Positions 1 to 6,722 of a stretch of DNA of 6,762 bases are shown here, piece by piece. Below the pieces are notes generated by a model. The model searched no databases. It was not told the origin of the DNA and saw only the letters and a program-made list of their open reading frames with translations. The translations under genes and the position numbers were made by a program. Source of the stretch: CAYJAD01 sp964368075 (lineage in GTDB: Bacteria > Desulfobacterota > Desulfovibrionia > Desulfovibrionales > Desulfovibrionaceae); the NCBI GenBank assembly GCA_964368075.1, contig CAYJAD010000087.1, positions 1 to 6,762 on the forward strand. Direction: 5' to 3'. How positions within the stretch are numbered: the stretch's first letter is position 1; the number at the start of each line of letters is the position of its first letter.

Positions 1-314
1 TGCCATATATGATGATTATGAATCGCCTTGCGCACTATATTAAGGTTATTCAAAGAGAAAACATTGGCACATGGAAAGAAAAACAAGATCTTGAACGCGA
101 ATTAAATAAGTGGGTTAGCCAATATGTCACAGAAATGGATTCTCCTGACCCTGTGACAAGAAGCAAACGCCCCTTACGCATGGCTCAAATTAACGTTAAC
201 GATGTAGCTGGCGAACCTGGTTGGTATTCAGTAGGCATTATGGCTCGCCCACACTTTAAGTATATGGGAGCCAGCTTTACCCTTTCGCTTGTAGGTAAGT
301 TAGATAAAAACTAA
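1..314 (+). CDS. tssC: TssC (VipB/ImpD-type), T6SS contractile sheath large subunit, 3' end only
   Basis: This is the C-terminal ~104 residues of the large sheath protein, which with TssB builds the cytoplasmic contractile sheath around the Hcp tube. The reading frame is open from the first base; the first two bases are the end of a codon, followed by PYMMIMNRLAHYIKV, so the first in-frame ATG at 9 is internal and not a start. The family hallmarks are the segment RLAHYIKVIQRENIGTW, then MDSPDPVTRSKRPLR, then GEPGWY, and the nearly invariant ending RPHFKYMGASFTLSLVGKLDK. The stop is at 312-314. The visible end contains the C-terminal part that packs into the sheath handshake domain. tssB would be expected upstream. 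hcp follows after 85 nt, the common tssB-tssC-hcp order. Identity is very secure; only the 5' part is missing because of the window edge. Confidence 0.97.
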   Translation, partial: PYMMIMNRLAHYIKVIQRENIGTWKEKQDLERELNKWVSQYVTEMDSPDPVTRSKRPLRMAQINVNDVAGEPGWYSVGIMARPHFKYMGASFTLSLVGKLDKN

Positions 315-386
315 GACATCGCACACTTTTATGCACGCTTTTTACACAAAGAAAAAGAGTATAGCATTCTTTAATTTATAGCTAAA

Positions 387-392
387 AAGGAG
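387..392 (+). promoter_or_regulatory. Strong Shine-Dalgarno site of hcp
   Basis: AAGGAG lies 7 nt before the hcp ATG at 400. It is the best ribosome site in the window, which suits a protein needed in hundreds of copies per tube. The rest of the 85-nt gap (315-386) is AT-rich. A TTTACA at 341-346 resembles a -35 box, but no -10 box sits at proper spacing, so I do not call a promoter. Confidence 0.75.
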
Positions 393-399
393 ACTTATT

Positions 400-879
400 A
401 TGGCTTTAACTGCATACATGAAAATTGAAGGGAAATCTCAAGGAGAAATCAAGGGTGATTGCGCACAAAGTGGCGATAAAAAAGATCTTGTCATTCTCTA
501 CGCTTCCTCACACAATGTGGAAATCCCTAAAGACACGCATACAGGTTTACCCACAGGGCAACGCATTCACCATGCGTTTAACGTGACAAAACACCTAGAC
601 CAGGCTACGCCTAAAATTTATAAAGCCTGCTGCACTGGTGAGCAATGCACTGTAACCATTGACCATTATCGTATTAAAGAAGACGGTACCGAAGAAAAAT
701 ATTTTACCATCAAAATGGAAGAAGCTATTGTGGTAGGTGTAGAAAAAAATACTCCTCTCACTTTCTTACCTGAAAATAAGCCCTTTCATGATATGGAACA
801 AGTATCTTTCACCTATTCCAAAATCACTTGGACTTACAACGATGGCAACATCGAATATGTAGACGATTGGAAAGGTTAA
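400..879 (+). CDS. hcp: Hcp (TssD), T6SS inner-tube protein, Hcp1-like family
   Basis: A 159-residue Hcp protein. Hcp forms hexameric rings that stack into the tube fired by the T6SS; it is secreted and can also carry small effectors in its lumen. The start is ATG at 400, fixed by the AAGGAG site upstream; length is typical for the family. Motifs visible include MALTAYMKIEG at the N terminus, SSHNVEIPKDTHTGLPTGQR (37-56; the extended loop region), HHAFNVTKHLDQATPKIY (57-74), and the C-terminal signature with MEQV near 132-135 and SKITWTYNDGNIEYVDDW (140-157). This pattern matches the Vibrio cholerae/EAEC style of Hcp better than Pseudomonas Hcp1, as judged from memory of those sequences. No signal peptide is present, as expected. 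Four cysteines occur (C21, C77, C78, C83), three of them clustered. There is no C-terminal extension, so it is not an evolved effector Hcp. It lies between tssC and tssH in the same direction, with wider gaps than the downstream genes. Confidence 0.96.
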   Translation: MALTAYMKIEGKSQGEIKGDCAQSGDKKDLVILYASSHNVEIPKDTHTGLPTGQRIHHAFNVTKHLDQATPKIYKACCTGEQCTVTIDHYRIKEDGTEEKYFTIKMEEAIVVGVEKNTPLTFLPENKPFHDMEQVSFTYSKITWTYNDGNIEYVDDWKG

Positions 880-899
880 TAGTAAAGCATAAGCAATAG

Positions 900-911
900 G
901 TGGTTTTCCAC
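900..911 (+). other. Small perfect stem-loop after hcp
   Basis: GTGG-TTTT-CCAC forms a 4-bp perfect stem with a 4-nt loop, about 20 nt after the hcp stop. It is too short to be strong alone. It sits just before the larger hairpin at 935-964 and may be part of the same 3' untranslated structure. It could also be chance. Confidence 0.25.
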
Positions 912-934
912 ACATTGTAAAAATATAACCGTGG

Positions 935-964
935 GGCCCGAGCATTTTTTATAAAACTCGGGTC
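935..964 (+). terminator. Stem-loop between hcp and tssH: possible leaky terminator, attenuator or 3'-end stabiliser
   Basis: CCCGAG (937-942) pairs with CTCGGG (957-962), flanked by a G-T wobble (936/963) and a G-C pair (935/964). Inside, TTTT (945-948) can pair with AAAA (953-956) around a 4-nt loop, with a 2-nt bulge at 943-944. The hairpin is GC-rich compared with its surroundings. It is not followed by a real T-run (the next bases are GCACATTTTCAAAA), so a classical rho-independent terminator is doubtful. A hairpin here would let hcp mRNA end or be protected separately from the tssH-tssF-tssG message. Structure is seen in the sequence; the role is inferred. Confidence 0.45.
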
Positions 965-1014
965 GCACATTTTCAAAAATAGATTAGTAAATACAAAAAA
1001 CAGACTTTACTTGC

Positions 1015-1022
1015 AGAGGGAG
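1015..1022 (+). promoter_or_regulatory. Shine-Dalgarno site deciding the tssH start
   Basis: AGAGGGAG ends 6 nt before ATG 1029. It overlaps the codons just after an in-frame TTG at 1011, so it argues for the ATG and against the longer TTG-initiated reading. Confidence 0.7.
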
Positions 1023-1028
1023 ACGGCC

Positions 1029-3797
1029 ATGACTGGTGTTGATATGAAAGGACTCATCGATAAATGCAATGACTTTTGTACACGTATGCTACATACCGCC
1101 GCCGGAATAACTGTGAATCGCGGACATTATGAAGTGACTCTAGAACATTTTTTCTTGGCCTGCCTTGAAGAAAAAGAAGCAGACATCTGCCTTGCTCTAG
1201 AAAGCTACGGAGCTGATATCCCCAAAATCAACGCCACTTTACAAAAAGTTTTAGAAGATTTTCGCAGTGGTAATCCCTCCAAGCCTGTTTTTTCCCCTCT
1301 CTTGCAAGAAATGCTAGAAGCTGCATGGCTTGTGGGTTCAGTAGATATGGCGCAAAATAAGATTCGCTCCGGCGCCCTCTTATTAGCTTTTTTGCGTCGT
1401 CCTTCTCTCTATGCTCAAGGCAACTATAGCACATTGTTCAGTTGTATTAATCGAGAAGAATTTCAAAACAAATTTGCTTCTATCGTTGCAAATTCACAAG
1501 AAAACGCTCAAATGAGCCATGACTTGCAGCAAGTAACAAGTCAAGAACATGCCCACACCGGAGAAGAAGGGTTTATTCAGCGCTTTTGCGAAGATTTCAC
1601 TGCCAAGGCCAGTACCGGTTCCATGGATCCCGTCTTTGGGCGTGATGCGGAAATTCGTCAAATGGTAGATATATTGGCCCGTCGCCGTAAAAACAATCCC
1701 ATTTTGGTGGGAGAACCCGGCGTTGGTAAAACTGCCGTCATGGAAGGTCTTGCTTTGCGCATTGTGCAAGGCGACGTGCCCTACACCTTGCAAGGTGTGC
1801 GTCTTTTAGGCTTAGATATGGGCTTATTAGAAGCCGGTGCCTCCATGAAAGGAGAATTTGAAAGACGCCTCAAAGGAGTGCTTGATGAAATTAAAGCCTC
1901 CACCACCTCCATCGTGCTTTTTATTGACGAGGCACATTTACTTGTAGGCGCAGGCAATACCGCCGGAGGTTCCGACGCGGCTAACCTTATGAAACCAGCC
2001 TTGGCGCGCGGTGAAATTCGTACATGCGCCGCCACCACATGGAAAGAATACAAAAAATATTTTGAAAAAGATCCGGCTTTAGCACGACGTTTTCAATTGG
2101 TAAAATTAGATGAGCCCTCCGTAGAAACCACGGCTCTTATTCTGCGCGGCGTGCGTGACAGTTATGAAAAAGCTCACGGCATACGCATTCGTGACGATGC
2201 TTTGCAAGTTGCGGCAGAATATGCCGGACGCTATATAACAGGGCGTTTTTTACCAGATAAAGCTGTGGATTTATTAGACACAGCTTGTGCCCGAGTAAAA
2301 GTTGGCATGGTGGCAAAGCCGGCTCTATTAGAAGATACGCAAAGAGCCATTCAAGCATGTCAGCGTCAATTACAAGCGCTAGAAAGGGATCAGTCCGGTG
2401 GCATTGCTATTGAAGAAGAAAAGCTTATTGAATTGCGTGAATCCATAGCCGAGCTAGAAGAAAAAGCCCAAACTTTACAAGAAAGTTGGCAAAATGAATT
2501 AGAAGCGGCTAAAGCTTTTGTGGCAGCGCGTGACGCTCTCTATGCGGCACATTTACAAGAAAAACAGCAAAGTTGCCCTGCAACAACAGAAGAAACTGGC
2601 GCACAAGAAGTGCCTGCTTCTCAAGAAGAAGTAAGCACCGCACAAGAAACAGAGAATATCCCTCAGGCAGAAGCTAGCAATGCGCCTTCTGAGGAAATAT
2701 CTGTAGCCCAAGCCTTACAAGCTTTAGCCCAAGCCAGAGAACAATTAGAGCAAGCTCAAGGTGATGACGCGCTTATTCATGTGGAAGTTACCCCTGAAAG
2801 CATTGCCAAAGTAGTCTCTGACTGGACAGGTATTCCCGTGGGTAAGTTAGCCCAAGAACAAGCCACCATGGTGGCAAATCTTGAAAGTATTTTAGCCAAA
2901 CGCATAAAAGGGCAAAATCCCGCTCTGCAAGCCGTGGTGCAAGGTATTCAAGCTGGAAAAGCCGGTCTTAAAGCCGTGGAGCAACCCCTGGGAGTTTTCC
3001 TCTTGGTAGGGCCTTCAGGCGTGGGCAAAACAGAAACAGGCCTTGCTTTGGCCGATGCACTTTTTGGCGATGAACGCAGTGTTATCACTATAAACATGAG
3101 TGAATTTCAAGAAAAGCACACCGTTTCTCGCCTTATAGGTTCGCCTCCCGGTTATGTGGGGTATGGCGAAGGGGGCATGCTTACAGAGGCTGTGCGCCGC
3201 CGCCCTTATTCTGTTGTTTTGCTAGATGAAGTGGAAAAAGCCCATGGCGATGTTATGCAGCTTTTCTATCAAGTTTTTGACAAGGGCACCTTAACGGACG
3301 GCGAAGGCACAGAGGTGAATTTCCGTAATACGGTACTTATGCTCACCTCAAATCTGGCTTCAGACAGAGTGCAAGAGCTCTGCACCCAAAGCACAGAAGC
3401 TTTAAGCCAAGAAAGCATTAGCACAGCCATACGGCCTGTGCTCTCTAAACATTTTCAACCCGCTTTGTTGGCGCGCATGACCATAGTGCCCTACATGTCA
3501 CTAAATACAGAGGCGCTTACAAATATTGCGCACTTAAAGCTTACAGCCCTCACCAAAAGATTATATGCCAATAATAAGATACGTCTTGTCTACGATGAAG
3601 CCGTGCCCATGGCCATAGCATCGCGTTGCATAGAAGTGGAAACCGGCGCACGCAACATTGACTATATTCTCTCTGCCAATATTTTACCGCAACTTTCACG
3701 GCGCATTTTAGAAAATATGGCTGAAGGCGATATGCCCTCAGAGGTACGCTTAGAATTTGACGCTGATGGCGTGCTGCATATGAGTTTTATTAAATAA
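1029..3797 (+). CDS. tssH: TssH (ClpV), T6SS AAA+ ATPase that disassembles contracted sheath
   Basis: A 922-residue class I Clp/Hsp100 ATPase. ClpV hexamers in the cytoplasm bind the TssC N-terminal helix exposed in contracted sheath and unfold it for reuse. The N-domain (about 1-150) has the ClpV-type opening with HYEVTLEHFFLACLE. ATPase domain 1 shows Walker A GEPGVGKT (228-235), Walker B VLFIDE (296-301) and an arginine-finger region ALARRF (350-355). A coiled-coil middle region runs from about 437 to 515, followed by an unusual acidic Q/E/S/T/A-rich stretch at about 515-560 and then the family motif DWTGIPVG (598-605). Domain 2 shows Walker A GPSGVGKT (661-668), pore loop GYVGYG (708-713), Walker B VVLLDE (729-734) and sensor-2 GAR (873-875). 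Both ATP sites look intact. The WTGIPVG motif is shared with ClpB, but the N-domain and T6SS context indicate ClpV. ATG 1029 is chosen over TTG 1011 because of the Shine-Dalgarno. tssF follows 21 nt after the stop. Confidence 0.96.
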   Translation: MTGVDMKGLIDKCNDFCTRMLHTAAGITVNRGHYEVTLEHFFLACLEEKEADICLALESYGADIPKINATLQKVLEDFRSGNPSKPVFSPLLQEMLEAAWLVGSVDMAQNKIRSGALLLAFLRRPSLYAQGNYSTLFSCINREEFQNKFASIVANSQENAQMSHDLQQVTSQEHAHTGEEGFIQRFCEDFTAKASTGSMDPVFGRDAEIRQMVDILARRRKNNPILVGEPGVGKTAVMEGLALRIVQGDVPYTLQGVRLLGLDMGLLEAGASMKGEFERRLKGVLDEIKASTTSIVLFIDEAHLLVGAGNTAGGSDAANLMKPALARGEIRTCAATTWKEYKKYFEKDPALARRFQLVKLDEPSVETTALILRGVRDSYEKAHGIRIRDDALQVAAEYAGRYITGRFLPDKAVDLLDTACARVKVGMVAKPALLEDTQRAIQACQRQLQALERDQSGGIAIEEEKLIELRESIAELEEKAQTLQESWQNELEAAKAFVAARDALYAAHLQEKQQSCPATTEETGAQEVPASQEEVSTAQETENIPQAEASNAPSEEISVAQALQALAQAREQLEQAQGDDALIHVEVTPESIAKVVSDWTGIPVGKLAQEQATMVANLESILAKRIKGQNPALQAVVQGIQAGKAGLKAVEQPLGVFLLVGPSGVGKTETGLALADALFGDERSVITINMSEFQEKHTVSRLIGSPPGYVGYGEGGMLTEAVRRRPYSVVLLDEVEKAHGDVMQLFYQVFDKGTLTDGEGTEVNFRNTVLMLTSNLASDRVQELCTQSTEALSQESISTAIRPVLSKHFQPALLARMTIVPYMSLNTEALTNIAHLKLTALTKRLYANNKIRLVYDEAVPMAIASRCIEVETGARNIDYILSANILPQLSRRILENMAEGDMPSEVRLEFDADGVLHMSFIK

Positions 3798-3818
3798 TGA
3801 TTATGGTTTAAAATCGTT

Positions 3819-5537
3819 ATGAAGAAATATTATCAAGAGTCCCTTGATCATTTACGCACACTGGGCACGCGTTTTGCCAAAGCGCACCCTACCATTGCGC
3901 CCTTACTCAATAGCCAAAGCGCCGACCCCGATGTGGAGCGTTTGCTTGAAGGTACGGCATTTTTATGCGGGCTCATTGAGGAGCGTTTAGATCAGAATTT
4001 TCCTGAAATTATCTATTCGCTTCTTGAGATAGTGGCTCCGGAACTTTTGCTAACCATACCTTCACAAACGCTCGTTCAATTTAGCCCTGCGGCGCAAATG
4101 CAAGGCGTACAAATAGCCAAGCTGGGCGCAGAAGTGCATTCGAGACCTGTAGACGGCGTGCCCTGCCCTTTCACCCTTATGCAAGACACGCATATTTTGC
4201 CTATAACTGCAAGCCAAACACAATTTGAAGGCCTTGCAGAACAAAAAGGGATTTTGCGGTGGCAATGCTCTTCTACAGCTCCGGTACATAGTTGGATTGG
4301 CCAAAAATTGTCTTTATATGTCAATGCTCCCTTTCCGGCAGCAAGCCTTTGGCATAAATATCTTTTACACAATTGCGCGCGCGTAGAAGTTATCATTGAC
4401 AATCAGCCATTTTTTTTACCAAAGTCAGCCATAAATTTTAGCTTACCGCCCTTATCCCCCTTTAACTCTATACATGCAAACAGACTGACAGATTTTGCCT
4501 ATTTGCGCGATTATTTTACCTTTCCGGAAAAATATCTTTTTGTACATCTGCATCAAGTACACAGCGGCATAAAATCAACATCCAGCGGTAATTCCATGGA
4601 GATACGTTTCCATTTACAAAATTTACCCGAAAGCATGCCCAAGGCAACCGAACAATTACTTTTATGCAATATAGCACCGGCCATGAATGTTTTTCGCCAT
4701 GCGGCCACCCCTTTTCCCATCACCCATACCAAGCAAGATTACGCCCTTACTCCTGAGGAGGATACTAAAAAAACCTTAAGTATTTATCAGGTAGAAAAAG
4801 TTATAGGCGTGCTTAGAGGCGGTCAAACTCGTGAATACAAACCCTTTAGCTCGTATCAATGGCATAACCAAAAAGAGCTAGCCTACTCCTTACGTCGCAC
4901 AAAACCTATATTAACAGGAAGATACGAACATTATTTAGGTTTTATCTATAATTCGCAAGAGGAAATTTCAGAAGATGAAACCCTCACCGCACAATTGCTT
5001 TGCTACCAGCACCAATTACCGGCGCACCTTTTAACAGGCGATATTCACGTTGCCACCGATTCTTCACCGGCCATGGCTTCTTTTAAAAATATTATTAAGC
5101 CCACCATGCCCACACCAGCGCCGGATAATCCTCATTTATTATGGCAACTTTTTTCTCATGTGCACACTAATCTTTTACCATTGTCCTCTGCTGAAGCTTT
5201 AAAAGAGTGCTTACTGCTCTATTCACCACACGAACACAGCGATGCCACCTTGCATATTTTGAACCGAAAAAGGGTTGAAAGTATTACCAATTTTCAATGC
5301 ATTGCCGAAGAGCGTTTGCACAAAGGCCGATTGTTGCGCGGGCAAAAACTTTTACTCACCGTTAATAGTGATGGATTTGCCTCCGTGGGCGAAGTCAGTC
5401 TATTCGGTATTATTTTAGAGCAAATATTTTTACATTATGCGCCTATAAACACATACATTTCTTTACAAATTCACGATACCGTAACAGGAGAAAATTTCTT
5501 ATGGGCACCGAAATTAGGAAGCAAAGTTCTGCTTTAG
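3819..5537 (+). CDS. tssF: TssF (VasA/ImpG-type), T6SS baseplate protein
   Basis: A 572-residue TssF, close to the usual family length of roughly 580-620. TssF pairs with TssG and, with TssK and TssE, forms the baseplate wedges around VgrG in the cytoplasm next to the membrane complex. Hallmarks are the opening YYQESLDHLRTLGTRFAKAHP (residues 4-24), the strongly conserved ADPDVERLLEGTAFL (35-49) with IEERLDQNFPEI just after, PELLLTIPSQTLVQF (74-88), and a C-terminal part with LFGIILEQIFLHYAPINTY, then FLWAPKLGSKVLL at the end. The ATG at 3819 gives a normal N terminus, but no clear Shine-Dalgarno precedes it; the 21-nt gap after tssH suggests translational coupling. The end overlaps tssG by 37 nt. 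A run of eight Ts at 4410-4417 lies inside the frame. The frame is intact. No membrane segment or signal peptide is evident. Confidence 0.95.
   Translation: MKKYYQESLDHLRTLGTRFAKAHPTIAPLLNSQSADPDVERLLEGTAFLCGLIEERLDQNFPEIIYSLLEIVAPELLLTIPSQTLVQFSPAAQMQGVQIAKLGAEVHSRPVDGVPCPFTLMQDTHILPITASQTQFEGLAEQKGILRWQCSSTAPVHSWIGQKLSLYVNAPFPAASLWHKYLLHNCARVEVIIDNQPFFLPKSAINFSLPPLSPFNSIHANRLTDFAYLRDYFTFPEKYLFVHLHQVHSGIKSTSSGNSMEIRFHLQNLPESMPKATEQLLLCNIAPAMNVFRHAATPFPITHTKQDYALTPEEDTKKTLSIYQVEKVIGVLRGGQTREYKPFSSYQWHNQKELAYSLRRTKPILTGRYEHYLGFIYNSQEEISEDETLTAQLLCYQHQLPAHLLTGDIHVATDSSPAMASFKNIIKPTMPTPAPDNPHLLWQLFSHVHTNLLPLSSAEALKECLLLYSPHEHSDATLHILNRKRVESITNFQCIAEERLHKGRLLRGQKLLLTVNSDGFASVGEVSLFGIILEQIFLHYAPINTYISLQIHDTVTGENFLWAPKLGSKVLL
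5486..5490 (+). promoter_or_regulatory. Shine-Dalgarno site of tssG inside tssF
   Basis: AGGAG lies 10 nt before the tssG ATG at 5501 and within the last codons of tssF. It supports the overlapping start and coupled translation of the two baseplate partners. Confidence 0.55.
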
Positions 5538-6700
5538 TTACCGCACTGCTTGCTTCGCCCAAAAAGTTTTCTTTTGCGCAAGCAGTACGGCTGTTAGCTT
5601 TACACGCTCGAGATGAGTACGGTTCAGAATTGGCCTTCTTAAAAAATGGTCTAAAAATTATTCCAGAACTGACCTTAGGGCATCCCAGCACCGATTTAGT
5701 TGCGGCTAAAACCTTAGAATCCTCTCCTAAAGAGCGTTTTTTCAGTGCGGAAAGTTTACAAAAAGAACTCATTAGCATTGAAGAAGAAGCAGCAGCAGCT
5801 AAAGCACGTTTTTTAGAACAAACCTCCCCTCATGCCTCACAAGAGAGAGGTTCAGGTCACGCTCTACTGCCCTTTACAGCCTTAAAAACAGAACCAAGTT
5901 ATGAACTTACGGCTACTTTTTTAGCCCTGTATGGTACGGCAAGCCCCCTACCCACCTTTTATACCGAAGAGCTTATTGAAGAAGCCAGACTAGATCGCAG
6001 TGGCAGCCGTGATTTTTTGGATATTTTTAACCAAGCGCTATACACATTATATTATAGAGCTTTTCAGCATTACAAACTCAGTTTTCGCACTTTAGAGCAG
6101 CAAGATAACAGCGTATTGCAAATGCAGTATTGCTTACTAGGTCTTGGCTCACCTGCCCTGCGTGAATCTGCCCATGCCAATCATGCAGATCTTAAATTCA
6201 TCAATCTTTTTTTACGCCGCCATCGTTCTGCCCATGCACTGTGCCTTGGTTTACGCTTACAACTGGGTGTAGAGAATATATTTATTGAAGAATGTGTTCT
6301 ATGCAAAGTGCCTGTACCTAAAAAGCAGCTTTGCCGCCTTGGTACAGCACATGCTCAATTGGGCGAAGCCGTTGTGGGCGAACATATTTTTGATAAGCAA
6401 GGTAAGTTTCGTATTCACTTAAAAGAGTTAACTCTACAGCAATTGCACAACTTAAACCCCAAGGGAATATTAATGCAAAAATTACACAACTTTGTGCAAC
6501 AATATCTGCCGGGCACCTTAGAATATGATGTTGTTCTGTATGCTGAAAAAAATATACGTGTGAGCTCTTCGTATCTTGGAAACGGCACTCGCCTAGGGCA
6601 AAAAAAATCAAATTTACGCCTTGGCCAAACAGCATTTTTACATAACCCTTCGCGTTCCATACCGCGAGTACAGCATTATTTTTCTCGCTATTCGACATAA
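5501..6700 (+). CDS. tssG: TssG (VasB/ImpH-type), T6SS baseplate protein
   Basis: A 399-residue TssG. Two TssG-like arms with TssF form the baseplate wedge that starts tube and sheath assembly. Family signs in order: KKFSFAQAVRLLALHAR (21-37; the usual F-x-Q-A-V-R-L-L motif), TLGHPSTDL (58-66), TATFLALYGTASPLPTFYTE (137-156), DFLDIFNQALYTLYYRAFQHY (171-191), LGTAHAQLGEAVVGEHIFDKQGKFRI (280-305, the L-G-x-x-x-x-L-G core), and near the end LGNGTRLGQKKSNLRLGQTAFL (359-380). Compared with the usual ~330-350 residues it is longer, mainly through about 55 extra residues at ~72-130, including an E-E-E-A-A-A-A run (94-100) coded by GAA and GCA repeats, and Ser/Gly-rich sequence after it. Start ATG 5501 has an AGGAG site and overlaps tssF by 37 nt. 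An A8 run lies at 6600-6607. Identity is secure; the inserted segment is of unknown role. Confidence 0.94.
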   Translation: MGTEIRKQSSALVTALLASPKKFSFAQAVRLLALHARDEYGSELAFLKNGLKIIPELTLGHPSTDLVAAKTLESSPKERFFSAESLQKELISIEEEAAAAKARFLEQTSPHASQERGSGHALLPFTALKTEPSYELTATFLALYGTASPLPTFYTEELIEEARLDRSGSRDFLDIFNQALYTLYYRAFQHYKLSFRTLEQQDNSVLQMQYCLLGLGSPALRESAHANHADLKFINLFLRRHRSAHALCLGLRLQLGVENIFIEECVLCKVPVPKKQLCRLGTAHAQLGEAVVGEHIFDKQGKFRIHLKELTLQQLHNLNPKGILMQKLHNFVQQYLPGTLEYDVVLYAEKNIRVSSSYLGNGTRLGQKKSNLRLGQTAFLHNPSRSIPRVQHYFSRYST

Positions 6701-6722
6701 GATGCAGGGAGAGTTTGGGTTT

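Noticed and set aside
9..11. ATG as a start of a short 101-residue protein
   Set aside because: The frame is open to the first base and the preceding codons (Pro-Tyr) fit the TssC sequence, so this is an internal methionine of a truncated gene.
65..80. Sigma-54 type -24/-12 site starting TGGCAC in tssC
   Set aside because: The -24 half matches, but the -12 half (TTGC-like) is missing at the needed spacing, and it lies within coding sequence.
341..380. Promoter before hcp (TTTACA with downstream AT-rich boxes)
   Set aside because: TTTACA at 341-346 has no good -10 element at 16-18 nt; TATAGC at 360-365 is only 13 nt away. The sequence is too AT-rich for weak matches to count.
738..748. Programmed frameshift at A-runs, for example GAAAAAAAT in hcp
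   Set aside because: Lys/Asn-rich codons make such runs by chance here, the frame continues with conserved Hcp sequence, and no stimulatory structure or useful alternative frame follows.
1011..1028. TTG start giving a tssH product six residues longer
   Set aside because: The AGAGGGAG ribosome site falls inside these codons and is well spaced for ATG 1029, and the ClpV N-domain begins properly after the ATG.
4062..4402. Open frames on the - strand within tssF
   Set aside because: They are shadows of tssF, with no ribosome site, cysteine-rich atypical composition and no recognisable motifs. The same holds for - strand frames inside tssH and tssG.
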